A DNA stretch of 64,000 nucleotides from Roseiarcus sp963835955 (GTDB taxonomy: Bacteria > Pseudomonadota > Alphaproteobacteria > Rhizobiales > Beijerinckiaceae): contig CAWIHZ010000001.1 in the NCBI GenBank assembly GCA_963835955.1, forward strand, positions 1 to 64,000, given 5' to 3'. This document shows, in pieces, positions 53,066 through 60,717 of this stretch. A model generated the notes under the pieces. It searched no databases. It had not been told where the DNA came from and worked only from the letters and a program-made list of their open reading frames with translations. How positions within the stretch are numbered: the stretch's first letter is position 1; every line of letters starts with the position of its first letter. The translations under genes were made by a program, and so were the position numbers.

Positions 53066-54046
53066 TCATCCCGGGTACCATATATTGCGCGGATCGTCGG
53101 CCGCGCGCCGATAGCTCCACGCGGCTTCGATGAGTTTGGCCAGATCGTATTTCGGACGCCAGCCGAGATCGAACTTGGCTCTGCTGTTGTCCATCCAGTT
53201 GGAATGATAGGCGCTCGGAATATCGATCGAAGGGAGGCCTCGCGTGGCCTTTAGATAGGACGCGACGGCGGCGTAGTCGACCGGCTCGTCCATGCAGACG
53301 TTGTAAAGTCTGCCCTTCGTCGACGGATTGTCGAGCGCGGCCAGGATGGCGTCGACGAGATCGTCCACATGGATGAAATTGCGTTTCAACGGGCGGCCGT
53401 GCGCGTCCCGAAGCAGGGGAATCGTCCCCTCCTTGAGACAAAGCTCGGCGACTTCCGGGGCCACCAGCGTTTTCCAGACCGGGCCGCCGAAAACGTCGTC
53501 GCCGAACGAGAGCGTGTAGCGGAAGTCGTCCTTTTCCATGATCCACGGGGCTCGCAGGCAACAGCTGTTCAACCCGTATTGGATATGGGCCTGATCGAGG
53601 AGAACCTCCTCCAGCACCTTGGAGAGGGCGTAGCAGCCCGGATAGGCCATGTGCGGCGTGAGCTCGGTCACCGGCCCGCCGCGGTCGTAGAAAAAATGGC
53701 CGACGCTCGCATCGCCGCCGATCAGGATGAACTGGACCGCGGTCGGGCTCACCCGGAACGACTCGGTCAGCCAGAAGAGGCCTTTGACCGTCACGTCCAT
53801 GACCAGTTCGGGCGTTTCCTTGCAGGTCGCCAGATGCACGACATGGGTGACGCCGCTGATCGCGCGCTTCACACATTCAGGATCGGAAATGGTGCCCCTG
53901 ACGACCTCGAGCCCCGGCGCTTCCGCGAGAACGCGATTGTGACACAGCGCCCGGATCTCCAGGTCCGGCGCCCGCGGCCCGGAAAGCAGCCTGTCGATCA
54001 GATTGGATCCGACTTTTCCGGTCGCGCCCGTGATCAGGAGTTTCAT
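53066..54046 (-). CDS. NAD-dependent epimerase/dehydratase (extended SDR)
   Basis: 326 residues from ATG 54046, with GGAGAT just upstream. Longer frames extend into non-family sequence. Rossmann motif LLITGATGKVGSNLIDRLL, THVVHLATCKETPEL and the YxxxK catalytic pair in GCYALSKVLEE. The late motif NFIHVDDLVDAILAAL is typical of nucleotide-sugar or uronate dehydrogenase-like SDRs. The exact substrate is not determinable. Confidence 0.87.
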   Translation of the reverse strand: MKLLITGATGKVGSNLIDRLLSGPRAPDLEIRALCHNRVLAEAPGLEVVRGTISDPECVKRAISGVTHVVHLATCKETPELVMDVTVKGLFWLTESFRVSPTAVQFILIGGDASVGHFFYDRGGPVTELTPHMAYPGCYALSKVLEEVLLDQAHIQYGLNSCCLRAPWIMEKDDFRYTLSFGDDVFGGPVWKTLVAPEVAELCLKEGTIPLLRDAHGRPLKRNFIHVDDLVDAILAALDNPSTKGRLYNVCMDEPVDYAAVASYLKATRGLPSIDIPSAYHSNWMDNSRAKFDLGWRPKYDLAKLIEAAWSYRRAADDPRNIWYPG

Positions 54047-54256
54047 TGCGATCTCCATTCTCCCTGCCGCGCATCGTACGGTCAGCTTCCAAGCCGCGCG
54101 ACGGCGCAAGGCCCGTATTAAACAATTGAGCATTGTCAGTTGATAACGGACTGGCCGATATCGGTAACGATGCTTTGAATTGACCGCGCCAGGCGTCAGG
54201 CGTCGAATCCCGCAAGCGGTCCGGCTGTTCACTCTGAAACAATCCCGGAGGGCGCC

Positions 54257-54694
54257 ATGCGAGCCAACATTGGAAACTGCGAAACGTCCAGCGCAAATAG
54301 CGCCGGGAGATTGATGGCGATGGGTCGCGCCAGGTCGCGCGCCGCGCTGCTCGCCGCCGCTCCGCTTGTCGCCGTTCTTGCGTTCTGCGCGCCCAATCCG
54401 GCGCTCGCGGCGTGCATGCCCTCGGCCTCTGCGCACACGAGCGCCGGGGTTCACGGGCCGGCGAACGCCAATGCCGGCGTGCATGCCGCCGCCTCCAATC
54501 CCCCCGCCTCCGGCGCGCCGGCCACAGGGTGCCCACGCACAGCGAACGCGGGAGCGGCGCATATGTCCGGCTCCAGCGCCAGGCTCTCCGGGGCCAGCGT
54601 CAGGTCGAAGAGCGGCGCGAAGGTCAGCGGACTCAGCCACGGCAAGCATTGGCGGGCGCCGGCCGCCGACGGTCCGAGCCGCCGCGGGCATTAA
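54257..54694 (+). CDS. Small secreted Ala/Ser/Gly-rich hypothetical protein
   Basis: 145 residues from ATG 54257, with ribosome site GGAGGG five bases upstream. A long basic n-region precedes a hydrophobic core (AALLAAAPLVAVLAFCAPNP) and a likely cleavage after ALAA. The mature part is low complexity, rich in Ala, Ser, Gly and His, and ends in basic residues (GKHWRAPAADGPSRRGH). No domain is recognised. The ribosome site and signal peptide argue for a gene, while the composition leaves doubt. Confidence 0.5.
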   Translation: MRANIGNCETSSANSAGRLMAMGRARSRAALLAAAPLVAVLAFCAPNPALAACMPSASAHTSAGVHGPANANAGVHAAASNPPASGAPATGCPRTANAGAAHMSGSSARLSGASVRSKSGAKVSGLSHGKHWRAPAADGPSRRGH

Positions 54695-55204
54695 CGCGAG
54701 CGCGGCGACTTTGAGCTTGGCGGGCCGTGGCGCGCCGGCCGAAACGATCCGATGGCGGTTGAATCTGGCGGTCGCCGCCAGCGCAATCGCGGCGGCTCGG
54801 CGCCGCCGGGGGCCAGGACATTGGTAAAATCAAGAGCTTACCGAGGCGGGTGAGACATACCCGCCGTCAGAGACGAGCGCGCCGGTGCTGTTCCGAGGTT
54901 GGCGCGCCGTCGCCTCGGATCAATGCGCCGCCGGCAAACCCGCACCTTGAGCCGGAGAAGGCGGTCGCCGAGGCCGCCGCCGCCTGAAAGCAGCCGTTGG
55001 CCAGCGCGGAAACCGAAGTGGAGAACCGCCCCCAGGCCGCCGTCCGCCCCGGCGAGCGGCCTCCTGAAAAAGCGACATTTTCTTGCCTTGCGGGCGGATC
55101 CATGTTTTCCTGTTCGATGAAGCCGCCGGACGGCGCAGTTCGTCGTCTGGCGGGCTCTTTTAGAAGGGGCGCGACGGCGGGCGGGGTCGCCGGCGGCTCG
55201 AAGG

Positions 55205-55345
55205 CTTTTTAATTTGGAATCGCACGCAACCCATTGAAAAGTCCGGATTCGTGGAAAGAAATTGCTTTCTTTTCCTTCCCTCTAATTTTCCTTTGCTTCC
55301 CCTCCGGCTTTCTTTTCCTTCCCTCTGGCTTTCGTTTGCTTCCCC
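55205..55345 (-). repeat. Purine-tract repeat with CTTTTCAA motif, copy 3 (minus orientation)
   Basis: On the minus strand a purine-rich array of GGAAGCAAAGGAAA-like units is followed by GGACTTTTCAATGGGTTGCG, a TTCCAAA segment and an A-run. It has the same plan as the copies at 12178, 31550 and 63121. A long minus-strand ORF over it (up to 55801) is an artefact of the repetitive codons. The rest of 54695-55204 shows no gene. Confidence 0.6.
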
Positions 55346-55382
55346 CTGGGCTTGCGATAATTTAACCGGAATGCGCGCGGGG

Positions 55383-55660
55383 TTATGGCGCCAGAACACG
55401 TTTTCGGCCTTCTGTTCCGCTCGGCCTGCTCGCATCCCCGGTTGTCGAGGGGGAGTCGTGGTCGGTATGACCGTTGGCCGCGATCGAACGGAACGCCACC
55501 GAGTCGTCGCCCGCTCCAGCTTCCGGCTCGAGAATGCGCCGGTCGCGTAACCGTACGCCAGCACGCCCAGCAACATTCCGGGATCGGGGCGGCTCTGGAC
55601 GCCTTTCAACCATCGCCTCATTATGCTATCGATGAACATTATCACGAGAATGTGATGAGT
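55383..55660 (-). pseudogene. IS1182-family-like transposase N-terminal fragment, frameshifted
   Basis: The minus frame reads FIDSIMRRWLKGVQSRPDPG, then MLLGVLAYGYATGAFSSRKL and ERAT. A second frame continues DSVAFRSIAANGHTDHDSPS. Intact IS1182/IS4-like transposases have the same order (RPxYHPxMLLKVLLYGYATGxxSSRKLER ... VAFRxIAA ... PDHDTIxxFR). Only about 80 codons are left and the frame is broken, so it is a remnant. Confidence 0.6.
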
Positions 55661-55785
55661 TTGCCCTAATCGAATTGACGAACAACCTAGACGTCGTGGA
55701 GTTATTTCGCCGCCAATTGCCTGACCGATATTCCGACGCCACGACGACTTGAATCCCCAGCGGGGAGCGGAGGAAAGGCGATCCC

Positions 55786-56163
55786 ATGTCACCAAATCCA
55801 CGAATCCTCTTGAAGGCGTTGCTGCTTGTCTGCCTGACGCTGGCCCCGACGCGTCCCGTCTGGGCCGACGAATCGAACGCCGCCGCGCTGGTGGGGCATT
55901 GGTGCAAGACGACGATCCGGTTCGAACAACCTCGCGACGAACATCTGGTGCTTGGCGACAACGGAGCGATGGCGAACTGGGTCGTTACGGCGCAGTCTCG
56001 CACCGAGCCAGTGTCGGGCACGTGGCGGGTCGACGGCAATATTCTGACGCTCGGCGTCGATGGACAGGTCAGAATGTCGCAGCCGTTTACGTTCTACCAG
56101 GGCCAGCTCGTGTTCCCGAACGTTCAGAACCGTCGCGGGTTCTGGACCAGGAACTGTGATTGA
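55786..56163 (+). CDS. Small secreted hypothetical protein
   Basis: 125 residues. The signal peptide ILLKALLLVCLTLAPTRPVW is cleaved near WADES. The mature part (about 98 residues) is beta-rich: LVGHWCKTTIRFEQPRDEHL ... SGTWRVDGNILTLGVDGQ ... GFWTRNCD, with Cys near both ends that could pair. It resembles lipocalin-like 'GxW' domains in layout only. First of three same-strand genes (55786, 56240, 56833) that may form a cassette. Confidence 0.7.
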   Translation: MSPNPRILLKALLLVCLTLAPTRPVWADESNAAALVGHWCKTTIRFEQPRDEHLVLGDNGAMANWVVTAQSRTEPVSGTWRVDGNILTLGVDGQVRMSQPFTFYQGQLVFPNVQNRRGFWTRNCD

Positions 56164-56239
56164 GCGGGCGTGAGCGGCTGGGTCGTCCGGCTTTTCTCCC
56201 GCATGGATCAACTTGCGCTGCCGGAAGGGGAGAATCGAC

Positions 56240-56836
56240 ATGGACGTCAGCGCGCTGATCGTGATGTTTCGCGGTCTAGAACGCCTGGTCATCGTCATTG
56301 CCGCCGGGTTTTCCGTCTGGCTCGGCTATCGACTGTTCCAGGCTTTGCCGACAACCCACGGCTCGGACGGCAGTCTGCAATTGCCAAGCGCGAAGGTCAC
56401 CCTTTCCAAGGTCGGTCCTGGCGTGTTCTTCGTGCTGTTCGGGGTGGCCGTTCTGTGGCAGGCCGTGCGCACCACGGTGACGATCCCGCTCGAAGCGCCG
56501 GATATGCCTTCCGCGTCGCGGTCAGCAGGGAATGAGGCGAACCGCGCAAGCGCTATCATGGGCGCTGGCGTCGGGGATTCGATGGCGCTGCCGCACGCGG
56601 CGCGAGACATCAAGGTGCTGAATTGTGTCGCCGGCGCCGCCAATACCGGTCTCGACCCGGAGGAGATCGAAACCGCCGTCTTCAAGGCGAAGGTCGCGCT
56701 GCTGCGCCTTGTCTCTCAACAAGAATTGACCGGCGCCGACCGGAAGGCGCTCGAAAACGGCGTGGCCCCGCCGCCCGGCCCGCTGGCACAGATCTTCGCG
56801 GCGCGCGATGCACGTTGCAAGGCAGGCAAGTCATGA
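56240..56836 (+). CDS. Hypothetical membrane protein
   Basis: 198 residues from ATG 56240 (GGGGAG eight bases upstream). It has two N-terminal membrane helices (LERLVIVIAAGFSVWLGYRL and VGPGVFFVLFGVAVLWQAV) and then a soluble tail with EEIETAVFKAKVALLRLVSQ. No known domain. It overlaps the downstream peptidase gene by ATGA, so the two products are probably made together. Confidence 0.7.
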   Translation: MDVSALIVMFRGLERLVIVIAAGFSVWLGYRLFQALPTTHGSDGSLQLPSAKVTLSKVGPGVFFVLFGVAVLWQAVRTTVTIPLEAPDMPSASRSAGNEANRASAIMGAGVGDSMALPHAARDIKVLNCVAGAANTGLDPEEIETAVFKAKVALLRLVSQQELTGADRKALENGVAPPPGPLAQIFAARDARCKAGKS

Positions 56837-57828
56837 GAGACCGCCGAGCATTCTGCGCGGGGTTCGGATCGCTGGCCCTGCTCGGCGGGTTGCCTCCTGC
56901 GCTTGCACAGGCGACTGCGAGCCGTTCTACCGAGTGGCCGGATCGGCTGGGCCCCTTCACCGCCGCTGAGCTGACGCAGGCGCGCGGCGTCTATGAGGCC
57001 GGCGTGCGCGGAATGTTCGCCGAGGACATTCTCGGCCGGCTCCCGCCGAGCCAGCGCGCCCGGATCGGGGAGGCGCGGCTCCAGATCCCCGATGTGGCGC
57101 CGATATCACCAGGCAGTCCGCTGCAGGTCTACGCGACGATCGATCACACCATCCTGCTGCCCATTCGGACTGTGTTGTGGCTCGACCAATATGCCGGCCT
57201 GACAGCGTATCTGCAGCACTGTGAGCAGGGCCTCGGGCTATGCCTGATCTGCGCCGGCATGACGGGAATGGGTCACGGGCAGGACCGCCCGCCTGGTCCG
57301 CTGACGGCCTACGGGCTAACCGACGCCATCTATGCCGATAAGCGCGTTTTGGACGTCAACCAGAAGATTCTGGCGAGCACGATTTGCTTTCTGCTGGCCC
57401 ATGAACTGGGGCATATCGCGCTGAAGCATCGCGCCGGCGCCGATGCTGTCCACTCGCAGCAACAGGAGCGGGAGGCGGACGCGTACGCGCTCGACATCAT
57501 GGCCTACCTCGGGGTGTTTCCTTTAGGTCTGGCGGTTTTTTTCGGGGCGGCGGCGATGATGGAGAACGGTCAGACCAGCCATCCGCTGAGCGGCAGCCGC
57601 ATCGTCGCGATCGCGGCGAACATGGAAAGCCGACCACGCGCCTTCCTCGATCGGGACCAGCCGGACGTCGATGCGCACGTGGCCGAGGTCACGGCGCTCG
57701 CCAAACAGCTCCGCGCGGCGGCGCCGATTATCGACGACCGGAACGAACGCGCCCGGATCCTGCAGATCGCCGCCGGTCTGTCTTTCAGCCAGTTGCCGCG
57801 GCTGAAGGCCAGCCTTTGCCCGACCTGA
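56833..57828 (+). CDS. Exported M48-like zinc metallopeptidase
   Basis: 331 residues from ATG 56833. The N-terminus MRDRRAFCAGFGSLALLGGL with two adjacent Arg suggests Tat or Sec export. The gluzincin motif LLAHELGHIALKH carries two zinc His, and EREADAYALDIM supplies the third ligand, as in M48 (HtpX/BepA-like) enzymes. There are no membrane helices beyond the signal. It is coupled to the preceding membrane protein gene. A role in envelope protein turnover is an inference. Confidence 0.8.
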   Translation: MRDRRAFCAGFGSLALLGGLPPALAQATASRSTEWPDRLGPFTAAELTQARGVYEAGVRGMFAEDILGRLPPSQRARIGEARLQIPDVAPISPGSPLQVYATIDHTILLPIRTVLWLDQYAGLTAYLQHCEQGLGLCLICAGMTGMGHGQDRPPGPLTAYGLTDAIYADKRVLDVNQKILASTICFLLAHELGHIALKHRAGADAVHSQQQEREADAYALDIMAYLGVFPLGLAVFFGAAAMMENGQTSHPLSGSRIVAIAANMESRPRAFLDRDQPDVDAHVAEVTALAKQLRAAAPIIDDRNERARILQIAAGLSFSQLPRLKASLCPT

Positions 57829-57859
57829 ACGGGCCGACGCGGCCGACGCACAAATGCCC

Positions 57860-58438
57860 TCAATTCATCGCCTTCAGAATTTGCGGCTTGACTTCGCTCT
57901 CCAGCGTTTCGGGCGTGATTGGGCCGACGACCTTGTAGGCGATCACGCCGTCGCCCCTGACGATGAACGTCTCCGGCACGCCGTAGACGCCCCAGTCGAT
58001 GCCGGCGCGCCCGTCCTTGTCGAGGCCGATCTTGGCGTAGGGGTCGCCTTTGGCGCCGAGAAAGGCCCGCACGTCTTCAGAGGAGTCTTTTTGCGCGACG
58101 CCGTAGATCGCGACGCCCTTGGCCTTGAGTGCGGAATCGGCGGCGAGCGCCATCAGGAACGGGTGCTCGAGATGGCAGGGGGCGCACCAGGTGGCGAACA
58201 CATTGACCAAACTGACATGACCCTGGCGCAAGTCGGCGCTCGCCAGTCCGGCGCCGCCGTCGAGGCCGGGCAGCGTCAGCGGCGGCGCGCTCTGGCCGAT
58301 CAGAGCCGAGGGAAGGCGGCTCGGATCGCCGGCGTAGAGCCTGACGAACAATAACGCCCCCACGACGGCGAAGGCGATGAGCGGCAGGAAGGCGAGCCAT
58401 CGGCGCGGGCTCGGGCTCGCTTGCGCCTCAGCGCTCAT
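57860..58438 (-). CDS. ccmG: Cytochrome c maturation thioredoxin CcmG/DsbE
   Basis: 192 residues with one N-terminal membrane anchor (WLAFLPLIAFAVVGALLFVR). Thioredoxin motif FATWCAPCHLEHPF, the CcmG-type acidic loop DKDGRAGIDWGVYGVPETFI. It reduces apocytochrome c heme-binding cysteines in the periplasm. It overlaps ccmD by 11 bases. Confidence 0.95.
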   Translation of the reverse strand: MSAEAQASPSPRRWLAFLPLIAFAVVGALLFVRLYAGDPSRLPSALIGQSAPPLTLPGLDGGAGLASADLRQGHVSLVNVFATWCAPCHLEHPFLMALAADSALKAKGVAIYGVAQKDSSEDVRAFLGAKGDPYAKIGLDKDGRAGIDWGVYGVPETFIVRGDGVIAYKVVGPITPETLESEVKPQILKAMN

Positions 58439-58619
58439 GGGCCCCCGCCTTCCGATCCTCGCGCGCCGCCGCCAGCGCGCGGTTCGCCTTGTCGAGACCG
58501 GTGCTCAAACGACGATAGTCGGCGACGACAGAGGCGATCATCGCGGCGATCACCGCCGCCGAGACGCAGTAAGCCGCGACGACAAATCCGATATGCGGGT
58601 CGGCCAACATCGTCGTCAT
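58428..58619 (-). CDS. ccmD: Heme exporter protein CcmD
   Basis: 63 residues from ATG 58619. One membrane helix (IGFVVAAYCVSAAVIAAMIA) followed by a charged tail (ADYRRLSTGLDKANRALAAA), as in CcmD. It stabilises the CcmABCD complex that releases CcmE. It overlaps ccmC by four bases and ccmG by eleven. Confidence 0.9.
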   Translation of the reverse strand: MTTMLADPHIGFVVAAYCVSAAVIAAMIASVVADYRRLSTGLDKANRALAAAREDRKAGAHER

Positions 58620-59371
58620 GCGCTTTCGGCCGCCAGGCCGGGGACGAACCGATCGCCTTCCGCCGCCGCCAGCATGGTGAGACGCGCGACGCGCCGGCGC
58701 AGAATTTCGTTGCGGATCGCCATCAGGTGAAGCGTCAGGAACAGGAACGTGAAGGCGAGCGACATGACAATGAGCGGCCACAGCAGCACCGGCGCGATCG
58801 TCGGACCGCCGAGGCGGAACACCGAGGCCGGCTGATGCAGCGTATTCCACCATTCGACCGAGAATTTGATAATCGGAAGATCGACGCTGCCGACGAGGGT
58901 CAAGATCGCCGCCGCCCGCGCGGCGCGGCCTGGATCCTCGATCGCCCGCCACAGGGCGATGAGGCCGAGATAGAGGAGAAACAGCACCAGCACCGAGGTC
59001 AGGCGCGCGTCCCAGACCCAATAGGTCCCCCACATCGGCTTGCCCCACAGCGAGCCTGTCGCAAGGCAGATGAAGGTGAAGCCTGCCCCAAGCGGCGCCG
59101 CCGCCTTCTGGGCGGCGTCGGCGAGCGGATGGCGCCAGACCAGCGTGCCGAGCGCGGCGGCCGCCATCACTCCGAAAACGAAGGTCGCCATCCAGGCCGC
59201 CGGCACATGCAGATACATGATCTTGGCGGTTTCGCCCTGCTGGTAGTCGGGCGGCGCCGCGAAGGACAGGTAAAGCCCGACGGCGAACAGGGCGACGGTC
59301 GCGGCCGCGAGCCACGGCAAGACGCGGCGCGTCAGGTCGACGAAGACCGTGGGATTGGCGACATTGACCAT
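58616..59371 (-). CDS. ccmC: Heme exporter protein CcmC
   Basis: 251 residues, six membrane helices. The tryptophan-rich WWD-type motif reads WGKPMWGTYWVWDARLTSVL, which handles heme for CcmE, with conserved His in MYLHVPAAWMA and WWNTLHQP. ccmA and ccmB, often upstream, are not adjacent here, where an oxyR gene ends 79 bases away. Confidence 0.95.
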   Translation of the reverse strand: MVNVANPTVFVDLTRRVLPWLAAATVALFAVGLYLSFAAPPDYQQGETAKIMYLHVPAAWMATFVFGVMAAAALGTLVWRHPLADAAQKAAAPLGAGFTFICLATGSLWGKPMWGTYWVWDARLTSVLVLFLLYLGLIALWRAIEDPGRAARAAAILTLVGSVDLPIIKFSVEWWNTLHQPASVFRLGGPTIAPVLLWPLIVMSLAFTFLFLTLHLMAIRNEILRRRVARLTMLAAAEGDRFVPGLAAESA

Positions 59372-59450
59372 GAGCCTTGCTTTTAACGCTGGGAGAGGAC
59401 CAAGGCAATGCAGCCTGGCCGGCGAGGGTTAAGACGCGGTTTGGCGCTCA

Positions 59451-60372
59451 TCACAGGGGCGCCGATAGGGAAGCGGCCAAGGCCGATTGCGCCGACGCGC
59501 GCAACGAGGCGGCCAGCGCTTCTATCGCGGCACGGCGCAGCGGGCTGCGCCGATAGACCAGCCTGACCATGCGCGCCGCCCCGCGGCCGACGACCTTCAT
59601 CACGTCGAGATCGTCGCTCTGGCGTCGCCAGGCGGCCGAAGCGAACAGCGGCGCCAGCGTCGCTCCGTGCCCAGCCGCCGCAAGATAACGCAGCGTTTCC
59701 AGACTCGTCGCCCGCACGTCGGCGCCGGCTTTTCTTTGAACAGCGCCGCAGAGAGCGAGCGCCTGATCGCGCAGGCAATGGCCTTCCGCCAGCAGAAGCA
59801 GCGTCCCCGGATTGATCTCATCAACGCGGATCGAGTCGCGCTGGCGCGGGCGTGGACTGCGAGCGGAGACGAGGTAGAACGGCTCTTCATACAGTTCGAT
59901 CGAGTTCGAGCCTCTCGCCTCGCGGATCGGTGGCGATCACCGCCGCGTCGAGCGCGCCCTCGCTCATGCGCGCGAGCAGCCGATCGGTCAGGTCCTCGAT
60001 CAGATGCAGCGGAGTCCGCGGAAGCGCCTTGATCGCGTCCGGCATCGCGAGGGGCAGGAGATAAGGCGCGACTGTCGCAATCATGCCGATCCGCAGCGGT
60101 CCCGCGAAAGGATCGCGCGCCGCTCGCGCCGCGGTCGTCACATTGGCCGCCGCGGCCAGCGTCGCCCGAGCCTCGGCTACGACGCCGGCCGCCCGGGCGT
60201 CGACCCGCACGTTCCGGCCTTCGCGCCCGAACAGCCGCAGGCCGAGCTCCGCCTCGAGTTTGAGGATCTGGCCGCTCAGCGTCGGCTGGCTTATATTGCA
60301 GGCCGCGGCCGCCCGGCCGAAATGGCCATGATCGGCGACGGCGACGACGTATTCGAGGTCACGGAGATTCAT
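59451..60372 (-). pseudogene. oxyR: LysR-family peroxide sensor OxyR, one frameshift
   Basis: ATG 60372. The first frame has the HTH (DHGHFGRAAAACNISQPTLS) and the start of the sensor domain to ATDPRGERLEL. A +1 shift near 59895 is needed to continue ELYEEPFYLVS. The new frame contains the OxyR signature EGHCLRDQALALC with the two redox cysteines, and runs to the stop at 59451. It is divergent from katG, the standard arrangement. If the shift is real the regulator is truncated after about 160 residues and katG control would be altered. Confidence 0.8.
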
Positions 60373-60717
60373 CGATGTCCCATCGGCGATGACGATGACG
60401 ATCTACGGAACAATCGATTGGACCAATTGTCAATCGCGCGCTAGAAGGAAGTGGAAGGCCATTTCGTGGCCACCCCGAAACGAGGAGCGCTCACCATGAC
60501 CAAATCGGCCGCGACCGTCGGCGCGCGGGTCGCCGGCGTTCGGATTCTTCATCATTGATCCATCTCGACGCCGGTGACGGCGGCGACCTCGCGGCAGTAA
60601 GCACAAGCATCAGGGCGAGGCGGCGGCGCGGCGCTGGCCCATGAGACCGGATCCCTTTTCGAGGACTGATGATTCTTCCCCACGAAACGCAAAAAACGGA
60701 ACACGATCGGAGAGACC
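60373..60717. promoter_or_regulatory. oxyR-katG intergenic region with palindromes and a 20-codon ORF
   Basis: CAATCGATTG (60411-60420) is a perfect 10-bp palindrome that sits inside ACAAT-N11-ATTGT (60410-60430), a LysR-type site and candidate OxyR operator. A mini-ORF at 60496-60558 (starts MTKSAATVGA, good GAGGAG site) could be a leader peptide or a gene remnant. katG's own ribosome site is GGAGAG. Confidence 0.45.

Noticed and set aside
55160..55801. 213-codon minus-strand ORF
   Set aside because: It is a chance join of an IS1182 remnant and the purine tract repeat, whose repeats translate into Lys/Glu/Gly-rich filler. No start signal or single domain supports it.
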